Shown: positions 1-9,989 of the stretch, piece by piece
How positions within the stretch are numbered: the first letter of the stretch is position 1
Layout: each line of letters begins with the position of its first letter
Origin: a bacterium
GTDB taxonomy: Bacteria > SZUA-79 > Acidulodesulfobacterales > Acidulodesulfobacteraceae
Direction: 5' to 3'
Length of the DNA: 64,000 nucleotides
NCBI GenBank assembly: GCA_021800805.1
Contig: JAJYYR010000002.1
Coordinates: 235,111 to 299,110 of the forward strand
The notes under the pieces: generated by a model
Told to the model about the DNA's origin: nothing
Databases searched by the model: none
Seen by the model: the letters and a program-made list of their open reading frames with translations, nothing else
Program-made: the position numbers and the translations under genes

Positions 1-841
1 TTATAACGCCGCTGACTTCTCCAACATGAAGCTTAAAAGCCGTGGCCGAAAAATTTGGGGATAATTTATTTTTGTAGATATAGCCTATTCTTCCGCCGTT
101 TTTTTCGGAAGGGTCTTCGGAATATTTTCTTGCTAAAGAGGAAAAACTTTTATTTCCGGCTATAGCTTCTTCTCTAATCTTAGAAATTCTTTTATATATT
201 TCTTCCCTTAATTTCTTATTTGCATTTGAAGGAACGGCTAAAAATATAAGTTTTAAATTTACCTTAGGCTCGCCCCTGAATTCTTCAATATTTTTTTTAT
301 AATAATCGACCAACTGCCGCTTAGTTATAACCATCTTATTGCCGTAAACTTTCCTTAAAAGCTCTACTTCGGAGAAATGGTTTTTAACCTGTTTTATATA
401 AGCTTCTTTTGTGATGCCTCTTTTAGCGAGAAAATTGAAAAATTGGCTTACCGTAAAGTTATTTGCAAGAGCCACAGCTTTAATATATGCGTTTAATTGT
501 TTTGGAGCAATATATATAGCCGCTTTCTCTTCTTCCTGCTTAATTAAAATATCGTCCACTAAAAGATTTAAAACATCTTTAGTTTTGGACATTGTCGCCG
601 AATCCGACTGCGTAAAAATTCCACGCGATGCTTCATTTTGCATCTGCTCATAATCTTCGAACGCCTGCCTGTTGAATTTTGCAAATTCATACAGGGTTAT
701 AGGCGTCTTATTGACTACGGCAATTACTTGGTCTATTATGACGGCATCCGCATTTCTTACTCCCGCGGAAAACAAAATAACCGCAAAAATACCGGTAATT
801 ATCAATATCTGAATCTTAATCTTTTTTATTATATTTATCAT
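1..841 (-). CDS. surA: SurA-type periplasmic chaperone / peptidyl-prolyl isomerase, 3' end outside window
   Basis: On the reverse strand an ATG at 841 opens a frame that runs to the window edge, giving 280 residues and no stop. Seen: a basic start, a hydrophobic segment and an ADA cleavage-like site near residue 34, then the SurA opening DQVIAVVNKTPITLYEF, a long helical SurA_N region, and from about residue 175 the beginning of a parvulin domain (KYSEDPSEKNGG, LHVGEVSGV). In the family, SurA escorts unfolded outer-membrane beta-barrel proteins through the periplasm, so a Gram-negative envelope is implied. It is the last visible gene of the reverse-strand run from nadA and follows a parvulin lipoprotein after about 84 bp that contain a hairpin. 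The fold is clear; the C-terminal half cannot be judged. Confidence 0.9.
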   Translation of the reverse strand, partial: MINIIKKIKIQILIITGIFAVILFSAGVRNADAVIIDQVIAVVNKTPITLYEFAKFNRQAFEDYEQMQNEASRGIFTQSDSATMSKTKDVLNLLVDDILIKQEEEKAAIYIAPKQLNAYIKAVALANNFTVSQFFNFLAKRGITKEAYIKQVKNHFSEVELLRKVYGNKMVITKRQLVDYYKKNIEEFRGEPKVNLKLIFLAVPSNANKKLREEIYKRISKIREEAIAGNKSFSSLARKYSEDPSEKNGGRIGYIYKNKLSPNFSATAFKLHVGEVSGVI

Positions 842-868
842 AAGTCAATTTGGTTCTTCCGCTTTAGC

Positions 869-904
869 GGCTATTCCGGTCTGCACGCATATGCCGGAAT
901 AGCC
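869..904. repeat. Inverted repeat between two parvulin genes
   Basis: Perfect 11-bp arms (GGCTATTCCGG at 869-879, CCGGAATAGCC at 894-904) with a 14-nt loop, in the gap between the lipoprotein stop (926) and the surA start (841). No T-run follows on the reverse strand, so it is not a standard terminator. It may be an mRNA-stabilising hairpin or a REP-like unit. Confidence 0.6.
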
Positions 905-925
905 GTATGCAGTAAAATTACCCGC

Positions 926-1858
926 TTATCCCTGTTTTTTAGCAGTTGCCGGAGCGGGAGCCGCCTTCTGAGCCTGAATACCTGAGCTGCTGCCGGAATT
1001 TGCAACGGGTAAATTTTCGTAAAAATACTTTACTTTGGATTTTTTCCTTAAATTTTGCACAAAAGCCTTCAGGATATTTGAAGCTTCTTTCTGCTTCATC
1101 ATCATAACTATATCTCCTTTGACGGAGGAAAAAGGCTTAGGTTTGCCGGCTACGATATTATTCAGTTTTATTATGTCGTAATTACTGCCGACTTTAACTA
1201 TTTTTGAGATACCGCCTACTTTTGGAATACCGAATGCCGCATTGTTAAATGCAGGATTTGTTTCCTGATATTTTATCCAGCCAAGAACTCCGCCGTTTTT
1301 ACCGTTAGGCGCAGTGGAATATTTTTGAGCCGCCGCAGCGAAAGGCTTGCCGCCGACCAGCATTTTGTAAACATCCTGTGCCTGCTTCGGCGAATTTAGC
1401 TGTATATAGCTTACGTTAATTTTAGAAGGCACGTTAAACGTGAGATAGTGCTTTTTATAATAGGCTTTAGCATCGGCATCGCTTACTTTAACTTTGTTTG
1501 CCACCTCTTTATGCAATAAAAGCTGGACCAGCAGTCCTTTTTTAAAATCTGAAACCTGCGTTTTATAAGCTTTGGATTTATTTATTCCTTCTTTTAAGGC
1601 TTCATTGACTAAAATTTGCCTGTCCACAAGACTTTTGAGAAGCCTTTTCTCGCCCGCAGGCGTTTCGAGGTATGACCTTAATTGTGGTGGAAATTTAGAC
1701 ATTTGCTGATTAAACTTAGCCTCGGTAATAGCTTTTCCGTTAACGGTGGCTATGACCTTCGAAGATGCGGACGGTTTTTTTGCGCATCCGTATAAACCCA
1801 TCGATATAACAATGAATAATAAGGCAATAAATAAAATCGAACCTTTAAACTTTTTCAT
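926..1858 (-). CDS. Parvulin-type peptidyl-prolyl isomerase lipoprotein (PrsA/SurA-like)
   Basis: 310 residues. The N-terminus is a lipoprotein signal: basic residues, a hydrophobic run and the lipobox LYGC, so the mature protein starts at about Cys25 and is lipid-anchored. A SurA_N-like helical region follows (about residues 35-135), then a parvulin domain (about 145-245) with AAQKYSTAPNGKNGG and GGISKIVKVGSNYDII. The tail after about 280 is Ala/Pro-rich and probably disordered. Family role: prolyl isomerisation and holdase activity on exported proteins. It sits between mfd (48 bp upstream) and surA, so two envelope-folding factors are encoded in tandem. AGAGGG lies just upstream of the ATG. 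The precise PrsA versus PpiD/SurA assignment cannot be settled here. Confidence 0.85.
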   Translation of the reverse strand: MKKFKGSILFIALLFIVISMGLYGCAKKPSASSKVIATVNGKAITEAKFNQQMSKFPPQLRSYLETPAGEKRLLKSLVDRQILVNEALKEGINKSKAYKTQVSDFKKGLLVQLLLHKEVANKVKVSDADAKAYYKKHYLTFNVPSKINVSYIQLNSPKQAQDVYKMLVGGKPFAAAAQKYSTAPNGKNGGVLGWIKYQETNPAFNNAAFGIPKVGGISKIVKVGSNYDIIKLNNIVAGKPKPFSSVKGDIVMMMKQKEASNILKAFVQNLRKKSKVKYFYENLPVANSGSSSGIQAQKAAPAPATAKKQG

Positions 1859-1905
1859 TTTTCCCTCTTAATACATAAAAGTTAAAATTAAATATACAAA
1901 TATCT

Positions 1906-4900
1906 TTAAATATTAACATAGCTATATAAACGTTGCAAGATAATTTTAGCCCCTTCTAATTTATCAACGGTCAAAACCTCTTTCTTTAATCTTATCTTTA
2001 TTTTGAACTCTCCTGTAAAGTTAAACATATAAAGCGATGAAAACTCTTTATCGTTTACTAATTTAACTAACGCTTCAAAAACTGCTCCCGCCGATTCATG
2101 AAATTCCAATATAAATTCTTTTTCTTTTATTTCAAGAAACTGAATTTTTGAATTTTTCATATAGTTTTTTAGTTCCGTTATTTTTAAAAGATTGGAGACG
2201 GAATCTTCAATTTTCCCGAATCTGTCTTTAAGTTCGGCTCTTATTTTATCGACGTCGCTTTCACTGTTGCAATTCGAAAGTTTTCTATATATCGACATCT
2301 TTGTTTTTCCGTCGCTTATGTAAGAATCGGGAATATGCGACGATAAATTTACTTTTACCTCCGGAATTATTTGAACGGGTAAAACAATCCCTTGTATTTT
2401 TTCTATCTCTTCTTTGAGCATCTGCATGCACATTTCAAGTCCTACGGCGTTTATATGTCCCGATTGCGCCCCTCCAAGGACATTTCCCGCCCCTCTTATT
2501 TCCAAATCTGCCATTGCAAGTTTAAAACCTGAACTTAGTTCGCTGTAATCTTTAATCGCGTTAAGCCTCTTTCTTTGTTCGGCGCTTAAACTATCCTTAT
2601 TCGTTCCCGTGACGAGCAGACAGTATGCTTGTATATGCGACCTTCCTACCCTCCCTCTTAGCTGATAAAGCTGGCTTAAACCGAATTGTTCGGCATTATT
2701 TATGATAATCGTATTTACGTTAGGGTTATCTAAGCCGGATTCTATTATAGCCGTCGAAAGAAGCATATCGTAACCTTTATCGTAAAATACATGCATAATA
2801 TTCATAATTTCTTCGGAATCCAGCCGTCCGTGAACAACTCCTATTCTGATATCCGGCATTATTTTTTTAAGACTGCCGTAAACCGAATCTAACCGCGATA
2901 TTCTGTTGTCTATAAAATAAACCTGCCCACCCCTGTTTAATTCTTTAAAAACGGCATCCTTGATAATCCCGTCTTCATATACGGCTATATCCGTAATAAC
3001 ATTTTTCCTGCCGGAAGGCGGGGTGCTTATAATGCTTAAATCTCTTATTCCCGACATAGAAAGATAAAGCGTCCTCGGGATAGGCGTTGCGCTCATGGCA
3101 AGCACGTCTATGGAGTACCTTATTTTTTTAATTTTTTCTTTTTGAAGCGCGCCGAATTTTTGTTCTTCGTCTATAATCAAAAGTCCTATATCATTGTATG
3201 CTATCTTTTCGGATAATAGTTTATGCGTCCCTATTATTATGTCTATGCTCCCGTTTTTAATCCCTTCAATTATTTTTTTTTCCTCGTTTTTTTTAATAAA
3301 CCTTGAAATACATGCTACTTTTACCGGATATTTTTCAAATCTTTTTTTAAAATTATTGTAATGCTGATCTACTAAAAGAGTGGTAGGAGCTATTAACACA
3401 ACCTGCTTCCCATCCATAGCGGCTTTAAAAGCCGCTCTTATTGCAACTTCCGTTTTTCCAAACCCGACGTCTCCGCAAATCAACCTGTCCATAGGCTTAT
3501 TACCGCGCATATCGGATAGGACTTCCTTTATAGCCTTAGACTGGTCATCCGTTTCTTCAAATTCAAAACTTTCCTCGAATTCTCTGTATTCCTCGTCTTC
3601 TTCGGAAAAGGCAAATCCCCTTTCGGTCATTCTTTTGGCATACAAAACTTTTAAATCGTCGGCTATCTCTTCAACCTTCTTTTTCGCCCTCACCTTTGCC
3701 TTTTCCCACGATTTATTTCCCAGTCTGCTTAATGCCGGAAAATTTTCTTCGGAAGAGGCAATATATTTGTGAAGCAGGTATATTTTATCGGAAGGAACGA
3801 AAAGCTTATCTCCGCCTTCAAAGAGAAGAGTAAAATAATCTGATGAAATTCCGTTAAGAGTTATATTTTTTATTTCGCTGAATTTTGCTATGCCGAATTC
3901 ATCGTGAACTACGAAATCGCCCGGATTAAGCTCTTCTATGCTTTTAAAGTAATCGGCTCCCTTTGATATGCGGCCTGATTCAGGAATTAAATCCAAATGT
4001 TCCCTAAAAAGTTCTTCTTCTTTAATTATAAAGAGTTTATGCTTTTTAGATATGATACCCGACGAAATATCTCCATTTGATATTTGAAACCTGCCGCCCG
4101 TCTTCTCTTCGTCTAAGCCTATGGACTCAAAAATAATTTTTAACCTGTCTTTATGAATATCATTTTTTGACGCTATTATTATTTTGTATCCTTTTTCGAT
4201 AAGATTAATAAAAATTTTCTTAATTAAAGTTAAGTTTAATTTTCCGTCTTTATATTTTAGTTTTGAGATAAAATCGATATTGCCGGATTCTATAGCGGAC
4301 GATAACCGTCCTATTGGATTTTCGGGATTTTTAATACCGTAATATATTGCAGATTTTTTATAATTATAAAAATAAAATTTATCTAAATTATTCAAAGAGG
4401 CGTTAAAAAGATTTTTATTTAACGTATCGCGGTTTAACGCATCTAATAGTTCGGTTTCCGGTTCTTCTATATATAAAACCGGATTTTCTAATACCTCTAA
4501 AATATTAAGCTTCTTTTCGTAATAATCCGGTTTGACCGGAAATACCGTAAAACTGTCAATGTTTTTAAAGCTTATCTGTGTATTTAAATCAAAATATCTT
4601 ATGCCTTCGGCGGTTTCGTCAAAAAAATCTATCCTTACCGGATATAGACCGTCTCCGCTAAATATGTCGACAATACCGCCTCTGACGGCAAATTCGTTTT
4701 CGTTTTCAATTTGATTAGTCCTTTCGTAACCGTAAGAAATTAAAGTCTTTATAAGATTTTCTCTGGGAAAGTTCAATCCTTTCTTGATATGTATGAAAGA
4801 ATTTAAAAGACTGCCCGGTTCCGGAACTTTAGAGAAAAAAGAAAGCGGGGTTAAAATTATAACGGCATCGTCGTCATGTTTTAAATCATACAGGAGGCTT

Positions 4901-5082
4901 ATGGGAATTATTTCTTCGCAAAAAGAGATATTTTTAGACGAAAAAAAAGAGATATTTTTATATAAATCTTTAGCCGAGGCGTAGCTGTCGCATAAAAAAA
5001 CGTATATTCCGCTTTCTTCTCCGATAGATAATGAAATATCTAATGAAAAAACAGCCGGTGTTTTTAATTTTATCGAGTTCAA
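1906..5082 (-). CDS. mfd: Transcription-repair coupling factor Mfd
   Basis: 1058 residues, a little short of E. coli Mfd (1148). Domains in order: N-terminal UvrB-like region with the FAVRGGIVDIF block near residue 130; the RNA-polymerase-interacting CarD-like domain near residue 385 (GDFVVHDEFGIAKF); a RecG-like SF2 helicase with Walker A GDVGFGKT near 540, DEEQ near 640 and QLRGRVGRS; and a C-terminal TRCF domain. It removes stalled RNA polymerase at lesions and recruits UvrA. The start used is TTG at 5082, directly after the ppdK stop; no well-placed Shine-Dalgarno is seen, the nearest purine run (GAGGAG) lying inside the last ppdK codons about 20 bases upstream. Translational coupling to ppdK is therefore likely. 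Confidence 0.95.
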   Translation of the reverse strand: MNSIKLKTPAVFSLDISLSIGEESGIYVFLCDSYASAKDLYKNISFFSSKNISFCEEIIPISLLYDLKHDDDAVIILTPLSFFSKVPEPGSLLNSFIHIKKGLNFPRENLIKTLISYGYERTNQIENENEFAVRGGIVDIFSGDGLYPVRIDFFDETAEGIRYFDLNTQISFKNIDSFTVFPVKPDYYEKKLNILEVLENPVLYIEEPETELLDALNRDTLNKNLFNASLNNLDKFYFYNYKKSAIYYGIKNPENPIGRLSSAIESGNIDFISKLKYKDGKLNLTLIKKIFINLIEKGYKIIIASKNDIHKDRLKIIFESIGLDEEKTGGRFQISNGDISSGIISKKHKLFIIKEEELFREHLDLIPESGRISKGADYFKSIEELNPGDFVVHDEFGIAKFSEIKNITLNGISSDYFTLLFEGGDKLFVPSDKIYLLHKYIASSEENFPALSRLGNKSWEKAKVRAKKKVEEIADDLKVLYAKRMTERGFAFSEEDEEYREFEESFEFEETDDQSKAIKEVLSDMRGNKPMDRLICGDVGFGKTEVAIRAAFKAAMDGKQVVLIAPTTLLVDQHYNNFKKRFEKYPVKVACISRFIKKNEEKKIIEGIKNGSIDIIIGTHKLLSEKIAYNDIGLLIIDEEQKFGALQKEKIKKIRYSIDVLAMSATPIPRTLYLSMSGIRDLSIISTPPSGRKNVITDIAVYEDGIIKDAVFKELNRGGQVYFIDNRISRLDSVYGSLKKIMPDIRIGVVHGRLDSEEIMNIMHVFYDKGYDMLLSTAIIESGLDNPNVNTIIINNAEQFGLSQLYQLRGRVGRSHIQAYCLLVTGTNKDSLSAEQRKRLNAIKDYSELSSGFKLAMADLEIRGAGNVLGGAQSGHINAVGLEMCMQMLKEEIEKIQGIVLPVQIIPEVKVNLSSHIPDSYISDGKTKMSIYRKLSNCNSESDVDKIRAELKDRFGKIEDSVSNLLKITELKNYMKNSKIQFLEIKEKEFILEFHESAGAVFEALVKLVNDKEFSSLYMFNFTGEFKIKIRLKKEVLTVDKLEGAKIILQRLYSYVNI

Positions 5083-5097
5083 ATCAATATTATCGGA

Positions 5098-7758
5098 TTA
5101 AAGTTTCTCCTCTTTAATCTGCGCCTGCGCCGCAGAAATGATTGCCACGGGAACCCTGTAAGGAGAACAGCTGACGTAGTTAAGATTTAAATTATGACAG
5201 AATTCTATGGAACTTGGATCTCCGCCGTGTTCTCCGCAAATTCCCAATTTAATATCCGCCCTTGCGGCTTTTCCCTTATTGACGGCAATTTTCATAAGCT
5301 CTCCTACGCCGTTTCTGTCTAATTCCATAAACGGGTCGGTCTTAAGTATATTTTTGTTTAAATAATCCGGCAAAAAAGAACCTATATCGTCCCTTGAAAA
5401 ACCGAAAGTAGTCTGAGTAAGGTCGTTTGTTCCAAAAGAGAAAAACTCCGCCTCTTTTGCAATTTCGTCCGCGACCATACAGGCTCTCGGAAGTTCTATC
5501 ATCGTTCCGACGAGATATTTAAACTTTACGCTATATTTCTGCATCACTTCGGAAGCCTTTTTATCGACCAATTCTTTTAACAATCTTATCTCTTCATAAA
5601 TGCCTACGACCGGAATCATAATTTCCGGTATTATCTTATTTCCATTTTTATGAAATTCGCATGCCGCTTCTATAATAGCCTGCACCTGCATTTCATAAAT
5701 TTCGGGATAACTTACTCCAAGTCTACAGCCTCTATGCCCCAGCATAGGATTTACTTCATGAAGCGAAATAACTTTGGATTTTAACCGTTCATAAGAAATA
5801 TTCATAATTTCCGATAGTTCTTTTATATCCTTTTCGGTTTTGGGAAGAAATTCATGAAGCGGCGGGTCGAGCAGTCGAATATTCACGGAATATCCTTTCA
5901 TTTCTTCGTATAATTCTATAAAATCGGATTTTTGCATAGGTAAAAGCTTTGCAAGAGCTTTTTGCCTTTCCGCAACCGTGTCCGAAAGTATCATTTCCCG
6001 GACGGCTTTTATTCTGTCTCCTTTAAAAAACATATGTTCGGTTCTGCATAATCCGATGCCCTCCGCTCCATAATTTCTTGCAACTTTAGCGTCTTCCGGC
6101 GTATCGGCATTTGCCCTGACGTGAAGTTTTCTGAATCCATCGGCAAATTTCATTATAGTTTTAAAATCTTCGTTAATCTCGGGGGTGACCATCTTTACGT
6201 AGCCTGAATAAACTTCTCCGTTTGAGCCGTTTAAAGTTATAATATCGCCTCTTTTTATTTCCCTGTTTCCGACTGTTATTTCGCCTTTCTTTTCATTTAT
6301 GTCGAGAATGGAGCACCCTGTTATCGCGCATTTGCCCATTCCTCTTGCAACGACCGCGGCATGAGACGTCATTCCTCCCCTGGCGGTAAGAATTCCTTCT
6401 GATACGCTCATTCCGTGAATATCTTCAGGGGAAGTTTCCATTCTGACTAATATAACTTTTTTACCTCTTTTTACTTCTTCTTCGGCTTCTTCTGCAGAAA
6501 AAACGACTTCTCCGCTTGCCGCGCCGGGAGATGCGGGTAGTCCTTTTGCCAAAACATCTTTTTTAGCGTCAAGATCTACTGCGGGATACATAAGCTGCGC
6601 AATGGAATATGGGTCTATTCTTAAGACGGCAGTTTTTTTATCTATCATACCTTCTTTTTCCATATCTACCGCAATTTTTACCGCTGCTTTTGCCGTTCTT
6701 TTTCCGGTTCTAACCTGAAGCATATAAAGTATATTTTCCTGAATCGTAAATTCTAAATCGAGCATATTTTTATAATGTTTTTCTAAAAGCCCGGCATATT
6801 CCAAAAGATCTTTATATACTGCCGGCATAGCATGCTCAAGCGAAATATCGGCAGGGTTTTTCTTAGAGAACTCGTTTACCGGTTGAGGCGTCCTTATTCC
6901 TGCTACGACATCCTCTCCCTGCGCATTAATGAGATATTCCCCGTAAAAACCGTTTTCCCCCGTGGAAGGATTTCTTGTAAAAGCAACGCCTGTCGCCGAA
7001 GTTTCGCCCATATTCCCGTAAACCATAGAAACCACGTTTACCGCAGTTCCCCAGTTTTCCGGAATTTTATTAAGTTTTCTGTAAGTTATGGCTCTCGGAA
7101 CATTCCATGATTCAAACACTGCGGAAATACCCATCCATAACTGTTCTTCGGGGTCGTCCGGAAAATTAATTCCTTTTTCTTTTTTAACTACGCTTTTAAA
7201 TTCGGTTACGAGGCTTTCTAAGTCGGCATCGCTTAATTCGTTATCGTTTTTTACCGATTTTTCTTTCTTTTTGTTTTCCAAGAGAGATTCCATAATACGG
7301 GAATCTATACCAAGCACTACATTTGAAAACATCTGGATAAATCTTCTGTAAGTATCGTAGGCAAATCTTCTATTGCCGGATTTACTTATAAGCCCTTTGA
7401 TAGTATCTTCGTTTAATCCAAGATTTAAGACGGTATCCATCATACCCGGCATGGAAACTCTTGCTCCGCTTCTGACGGAAACTAACAGCGGGTTTTGGGC
7501 ATCTCCGAACTTAGAACCCATTGCTTCTTCCATTTTTTTTATATTATCTCTTACCTCAGTCTTTAATTCATCCGGATATTTCTTATTATGCTCATTATAG
7601 TAAGTGCAGACGTCGGTAGTAATAGTAAAGCCGGCAGGAACTCTTATGCCGAGGTTTGTCATTTCGGCAAGACCTGCTCCTTTTCCCCCAAGAAGATTTT
7701 TCATAGAACCATCGCCGTCGGCATGCTTGTTGCCGAAAAAATAAACATACTTGCCCAT
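5098..7758 (-). CDS. ppdK: Pyruvate, phosphate dikinase
   Basis: 886 residues from the ATG at 7758. A TTG 15 bases further upstream is in frame, but it overlaps the Shine-Dalgarno GGAGGA, which is correctly placed for the ATG. PPDK interconverts pyruvate + ATP + Pi and PEP + AMP + PPi, giving anaerobes a reversible glycolytic/gluconeogenic step. Seen: N-terminal ATP-grasp domain (GGKGAGLAEM; SVRSGARVSMPGMMDT), central swivelling domain with the phosphohistidine motif GGMTSHAAVVARGMG near residue 464, and a C-terminal PEP/pyruvate barrel with GICGEHGGDP near residue 839 carrying the catalytic Cys. Length matches the family. It lies between glyS and mfd on the same strand. Confidence 0.97.
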   Translation of the reverse strand: MGKYVYFFGNKHADGDGSMKNLLGGKGAGLAEMTNLGIRVPAGFTITTDVCTYYNEHNKKYPDELKTEVRDNIKKMEEAMGSKFGDAQNPLLVSVRSGARVSMPGMMDTVLNLGLNEDTIKGLISKSGNRRFAYDTYRRFIQMFSNVVLGIDSRIMESLLENKKKEKSVKNDNELSDADLESLVTEFKSVVKKEKGINFPDDPEEQLWMGISAVFESWNVPRAITYRKLNKIPENWGTAVNVVSMVYGNMGETSATGVAFTRNPSTGENGFYGEYLINAQGEDVVAGIRTPQPVNEFSKKNPADISLEHAMPAVYKDLLEYAGLLEKHYKNMLDLEFTIQENILYMLQVRTGKRTAKAAVKIAVDMEKEGMIDKKTAVLRIDPYSIAQLMYPAVDLDAKKDVLAKGLPASPGAASGEVVFSAEEAEEEVKRGKKVILVRMETSPEDIHGMSVSEGILTARGGMTSHAAVVARGMGKCAITGCSILDINEKKGEITVGNREIKRGDIITLNGSNGEVYSGYVKMVTPEINEDFKTIMKFADGFRKLHVRANADTPEDAKVARNYGAEGIGLCRTEHMFFKGDRIKAVREMILSDTVAERQKALAKLLPMQKSDFIELYEEMKGYSVNIRLLDPPLHEFLPKTEKDIKELSEIMNISYERLKSKVISLHEVNPMLGHRGCRLGVSYPEIYEMQVQAIIEAACEFHKNGNKIIPEIMIPVVGIYEEIRLLKELVDKKASEVMQKYSVKFKYLVGTMIELPRACMVADEIAKEAEFFSFGTNDLTQTTFGFSRDDIGSFLPDYLNKNILKTDPFMELDRNGVGELMKIAVNKGKAARADIKLGICGEHGGDPSSIEFCHNLNLNYVSCSPYRVPVAIISAAQAQIKEEKL

Positions 7759-7807
7759 AACGCCATCCTCCAATTAAATAAAATGATATGATATTTAAAA
7801 AAAATAA

Positions 7808-9919
7808 TTATAAATCTAAATTGGAAAAATCACAAAAATTTTTAAGAAAATTCAATATATTATTTAACAATCCTATCCTTGAATTTTTAACGTCTTCTTC
7901 TTCGGTTAAAACCAAAACGCCGTCAAAAAAATCGTTAACCGGACGCACTAACTTATACATTTCATTTACCGCCCCGACATAATCGCTTTCTTTAAATAGG
8001 GAAACCGTATCTTTTCTAACCGACTTAAAGACGGAAATAAGTCGGACTTCCTCCGGCAGAGTTAATTTATCTTCATTAAAATTAACTATTTCGGAAAATT
8101 TGTAAGTAATATTATTCATCCTTTTATATATCTGCGATAACTCAAAAACTTCTTCATGTTTCTTAAATTTTGAAAGAAAATCTATTTTGAGAAGCGAAAT
8201 ATAAAAATCGCCGGATATTTCGGGAGTTAAAACTGCCGCTATTTCATCCGGTTTATAGCCGTAGGAAATCAGAAGATTCTTAAATCTGGCATATGCGAAA
8301 TTTATAAAAACGGTTTTTAATTCAACGGCGTTTAGCTTGCGCTCCTTAAAAAATTCGTTAAAATAAAAATCGCATGCTTCGCTCAGATTAATTTTATATT
8401 TTTTATTCAAAATAATTTCTATTATGCCTATCATAGCTCTACGCAAATAAAAAGGGTCAGATTCCCCCGTAGGAAGTTTTTTTAACATTACAAAAGAAAA
8501 AACGGTATCTAATTTATCCGACAAAGCACAGAGCGAAGATAAATCGTTTGAAGGCAAAACTCTTTTTTTTCCTTTAGAAACGGGATAATAATGTTCTTCG
8601 ATAGCCAGAGATACCTCGCGGCTTTCTTTTGATGCTTTCGCATATATCCTGCCCATTACTCCCTGCATCTCCGGAAATTCATATACCGCATGGGTCGCAA
8701 GGTCGAATTTCAATAAACCGGACGCAGTTTTGAAATTAGGTAATACGTCGGACGGGAAATTCAATTTTTGTGCTATAAAAATTCCTAATTCCCTTATCCG
8801 CTCCGTTTTATCGAAATATGAACCTAACCCATGATAAAATAAAATATTTTTTGTTTCCTCCACAAAAGAAGACAGTTGTTTTTTAATATCTTCTTTAAAA
8901 AAAAATTCCGCATCCGCAAGCCTTGCGCTTAAAACTTTGGAATAGCCCGATTTAATATTGTTTTCTAAGGATTCTTTAACGGAAGGCGCAGGGTTTACAT
9001 CGGCTACGGCGGCAAAATACGGCAATAAGCCGCCGTTTTTGCTTAACGGAAAAAATCTCTGATGTTTGCGCATAACCACGGATAGCAATTCTCCGGGAAC
9101 GGACAGAAATTTTTTGTCGAATCCGCATAGCAAAGCATAAGGGGTTTCCGTTAAACCGGCTATTTCGTCTATAAAATCGTCGTCATATTCAGGTATATCG
9201 GCATCTACTTTCTTCGACAGCATTTTAATTTCGGTTTCTATAATTTTTTTTCTATCGTCGTTTTTAAGGATTATGCCGGTTGAAGATATAACGCCAAAAT
9301 AGTCTTTAGAACTTGAAATTTTAACGGATTTCATTTTATAAGAAAGCGGTCCGGCGATATAGGTGCAGTTGGACGCTTTAATATCTCCGAAATTAAACGG
9401 CGACGTTTTTCCGTCGAATATGGATAATATCCAAAGAACCGGTCTTGGATAGCGAATTTCTTTATCTATCCAAAACATCGTTTTTTTAAAAGGAATTTTT
9501 TTAATGAACGAGGGAATATTTGCGGTCAATAAATCTTTTATCGGCATTCCTTTTATATGTTTTTTATAAGCCGTATAAATGCCTTTTTTTTGATTTACGG
9601 GATATATTCTTTTATGATCGGAAATTTCGTTCTTCTTCATAAACTGTATAAGCGGCGCGGATGGAACGCCTCCATGATAAGATATGCCGACCGGGGGACC
9701 GATGATTTCTACTTCTCTGTCGGGAGATTTTAAAGGCAGTCCGCTGATTAAAACAACCGTGCGCCTCGGCGTAGAAAATACCTCTATATCCGGTTTCTCG
9801 TTAAGCATTATTTCATTTTCAAAAAAATTTTGCAGAATATTTTTTAATACCGCGGGTATCTTTCTTACCTCGTCGTATGGAAGTTCTCCCGAACCTATTT
9901 CTAATAAATATTCGCTCAT
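7808..9919 (-). CDS. glyS: Glycyl-tRNA synthetase beta subunit
   Basis: 703 residues from the ATG at 9919 (MSEYLLEIGSGELPYDEV), which matches the usual GlyS N-terminus. The open frame extends 45 codons further upstream, but those codons run into the glyQ-glyS gap and the glyQ end and look non-coding. GlyS is the tRNA-recognition and editing-like partner in the alpha2-beta2 bacterial GlyRS; it has the HD-like middle region (TASGLLKFDLATHAVYEF, EMQGVMGRIYA) and a C-terminal anticodon-binding domain. The pair glyQ-glyS is co-directional with about 70 bp between them, which include a short imperfect inverted stretch (GTCGA repeats). Length is close to the usual ~690. Confidence 0.95.
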   Translation of the reverse strand: MSEYLLEIGSGELPYDEVRKIPAVLKNILQNFFENEIMLNEKPDIEVFSTPRRTVVLISGLPLKSPDREVEIIGPPVGISYHGGVPSAPLIQFMKKNEISDHKRIYPVNQKKGIYTAYKKHIKGMPIKDLLTANIPSFIKKIPFKKTMFWIDKEIRYPRPVLWILSIFDGKTSPFNFGDIKASNCTYIAGPLSYKMKSVKISSSKDYFGVISSTGIILKNDDRKKIIETEIKMLSKKVDADIPEYDDDFIDEIAGLTETPYALLCGFDKKFLSVPGELLSVVMRKHQRFFPLSKNGGLLPYFAAVADVNPAPSVKESLENNIKSGYSKVLSARLADAEFFFKEDIKKQLSSFVEETKNILFYHGLGSYFDKTERIRELGIFIAQKLNFPSDVLPNFKTASGLLKFDLATHAVYEFPEMQGVMGRIYAKASKESREVSLAIEEHYYPVSKGKKRVLPSNDLSSLCALSDKLDTVFSFVMLKKLPTGESDPFYLRRAMIGIIEIILNKKYKINLSEACDFYFNEFFKERKLNAVELKTVFINFAYARFKNLLISYGYKPDEIAAVLTPEISGDFYISLLKIDFLSKFKKHEEVFELSQIYKRMNNITYKFSEIVNFNEDKLTLPEEVRLISVFKSVRKDTVSLFKESDYVGAVNEMYKLVRPVNDFFDGVLVLTEEEDVKNSRIGLLNNILNFLKNFCDFSNLDL

Positions 9920-9989
9920 ATTTAGATAACCTAATTTAATATTGATAGTCGATAATCGATAGACCTCAAATTTGTCGACGACTAAAATT

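Noticed and set aside
638..985. Plus-strand ORF overlapping surA and the parvulin lipoprotein
   Set aside because: Antisense shadow of two well-supported genes.
7759..7773. Upstream TTG start for ppdK
   Set aside because: Overlaps the Shine-Dalgarno GGAGGA that fits the ATG at 7758.
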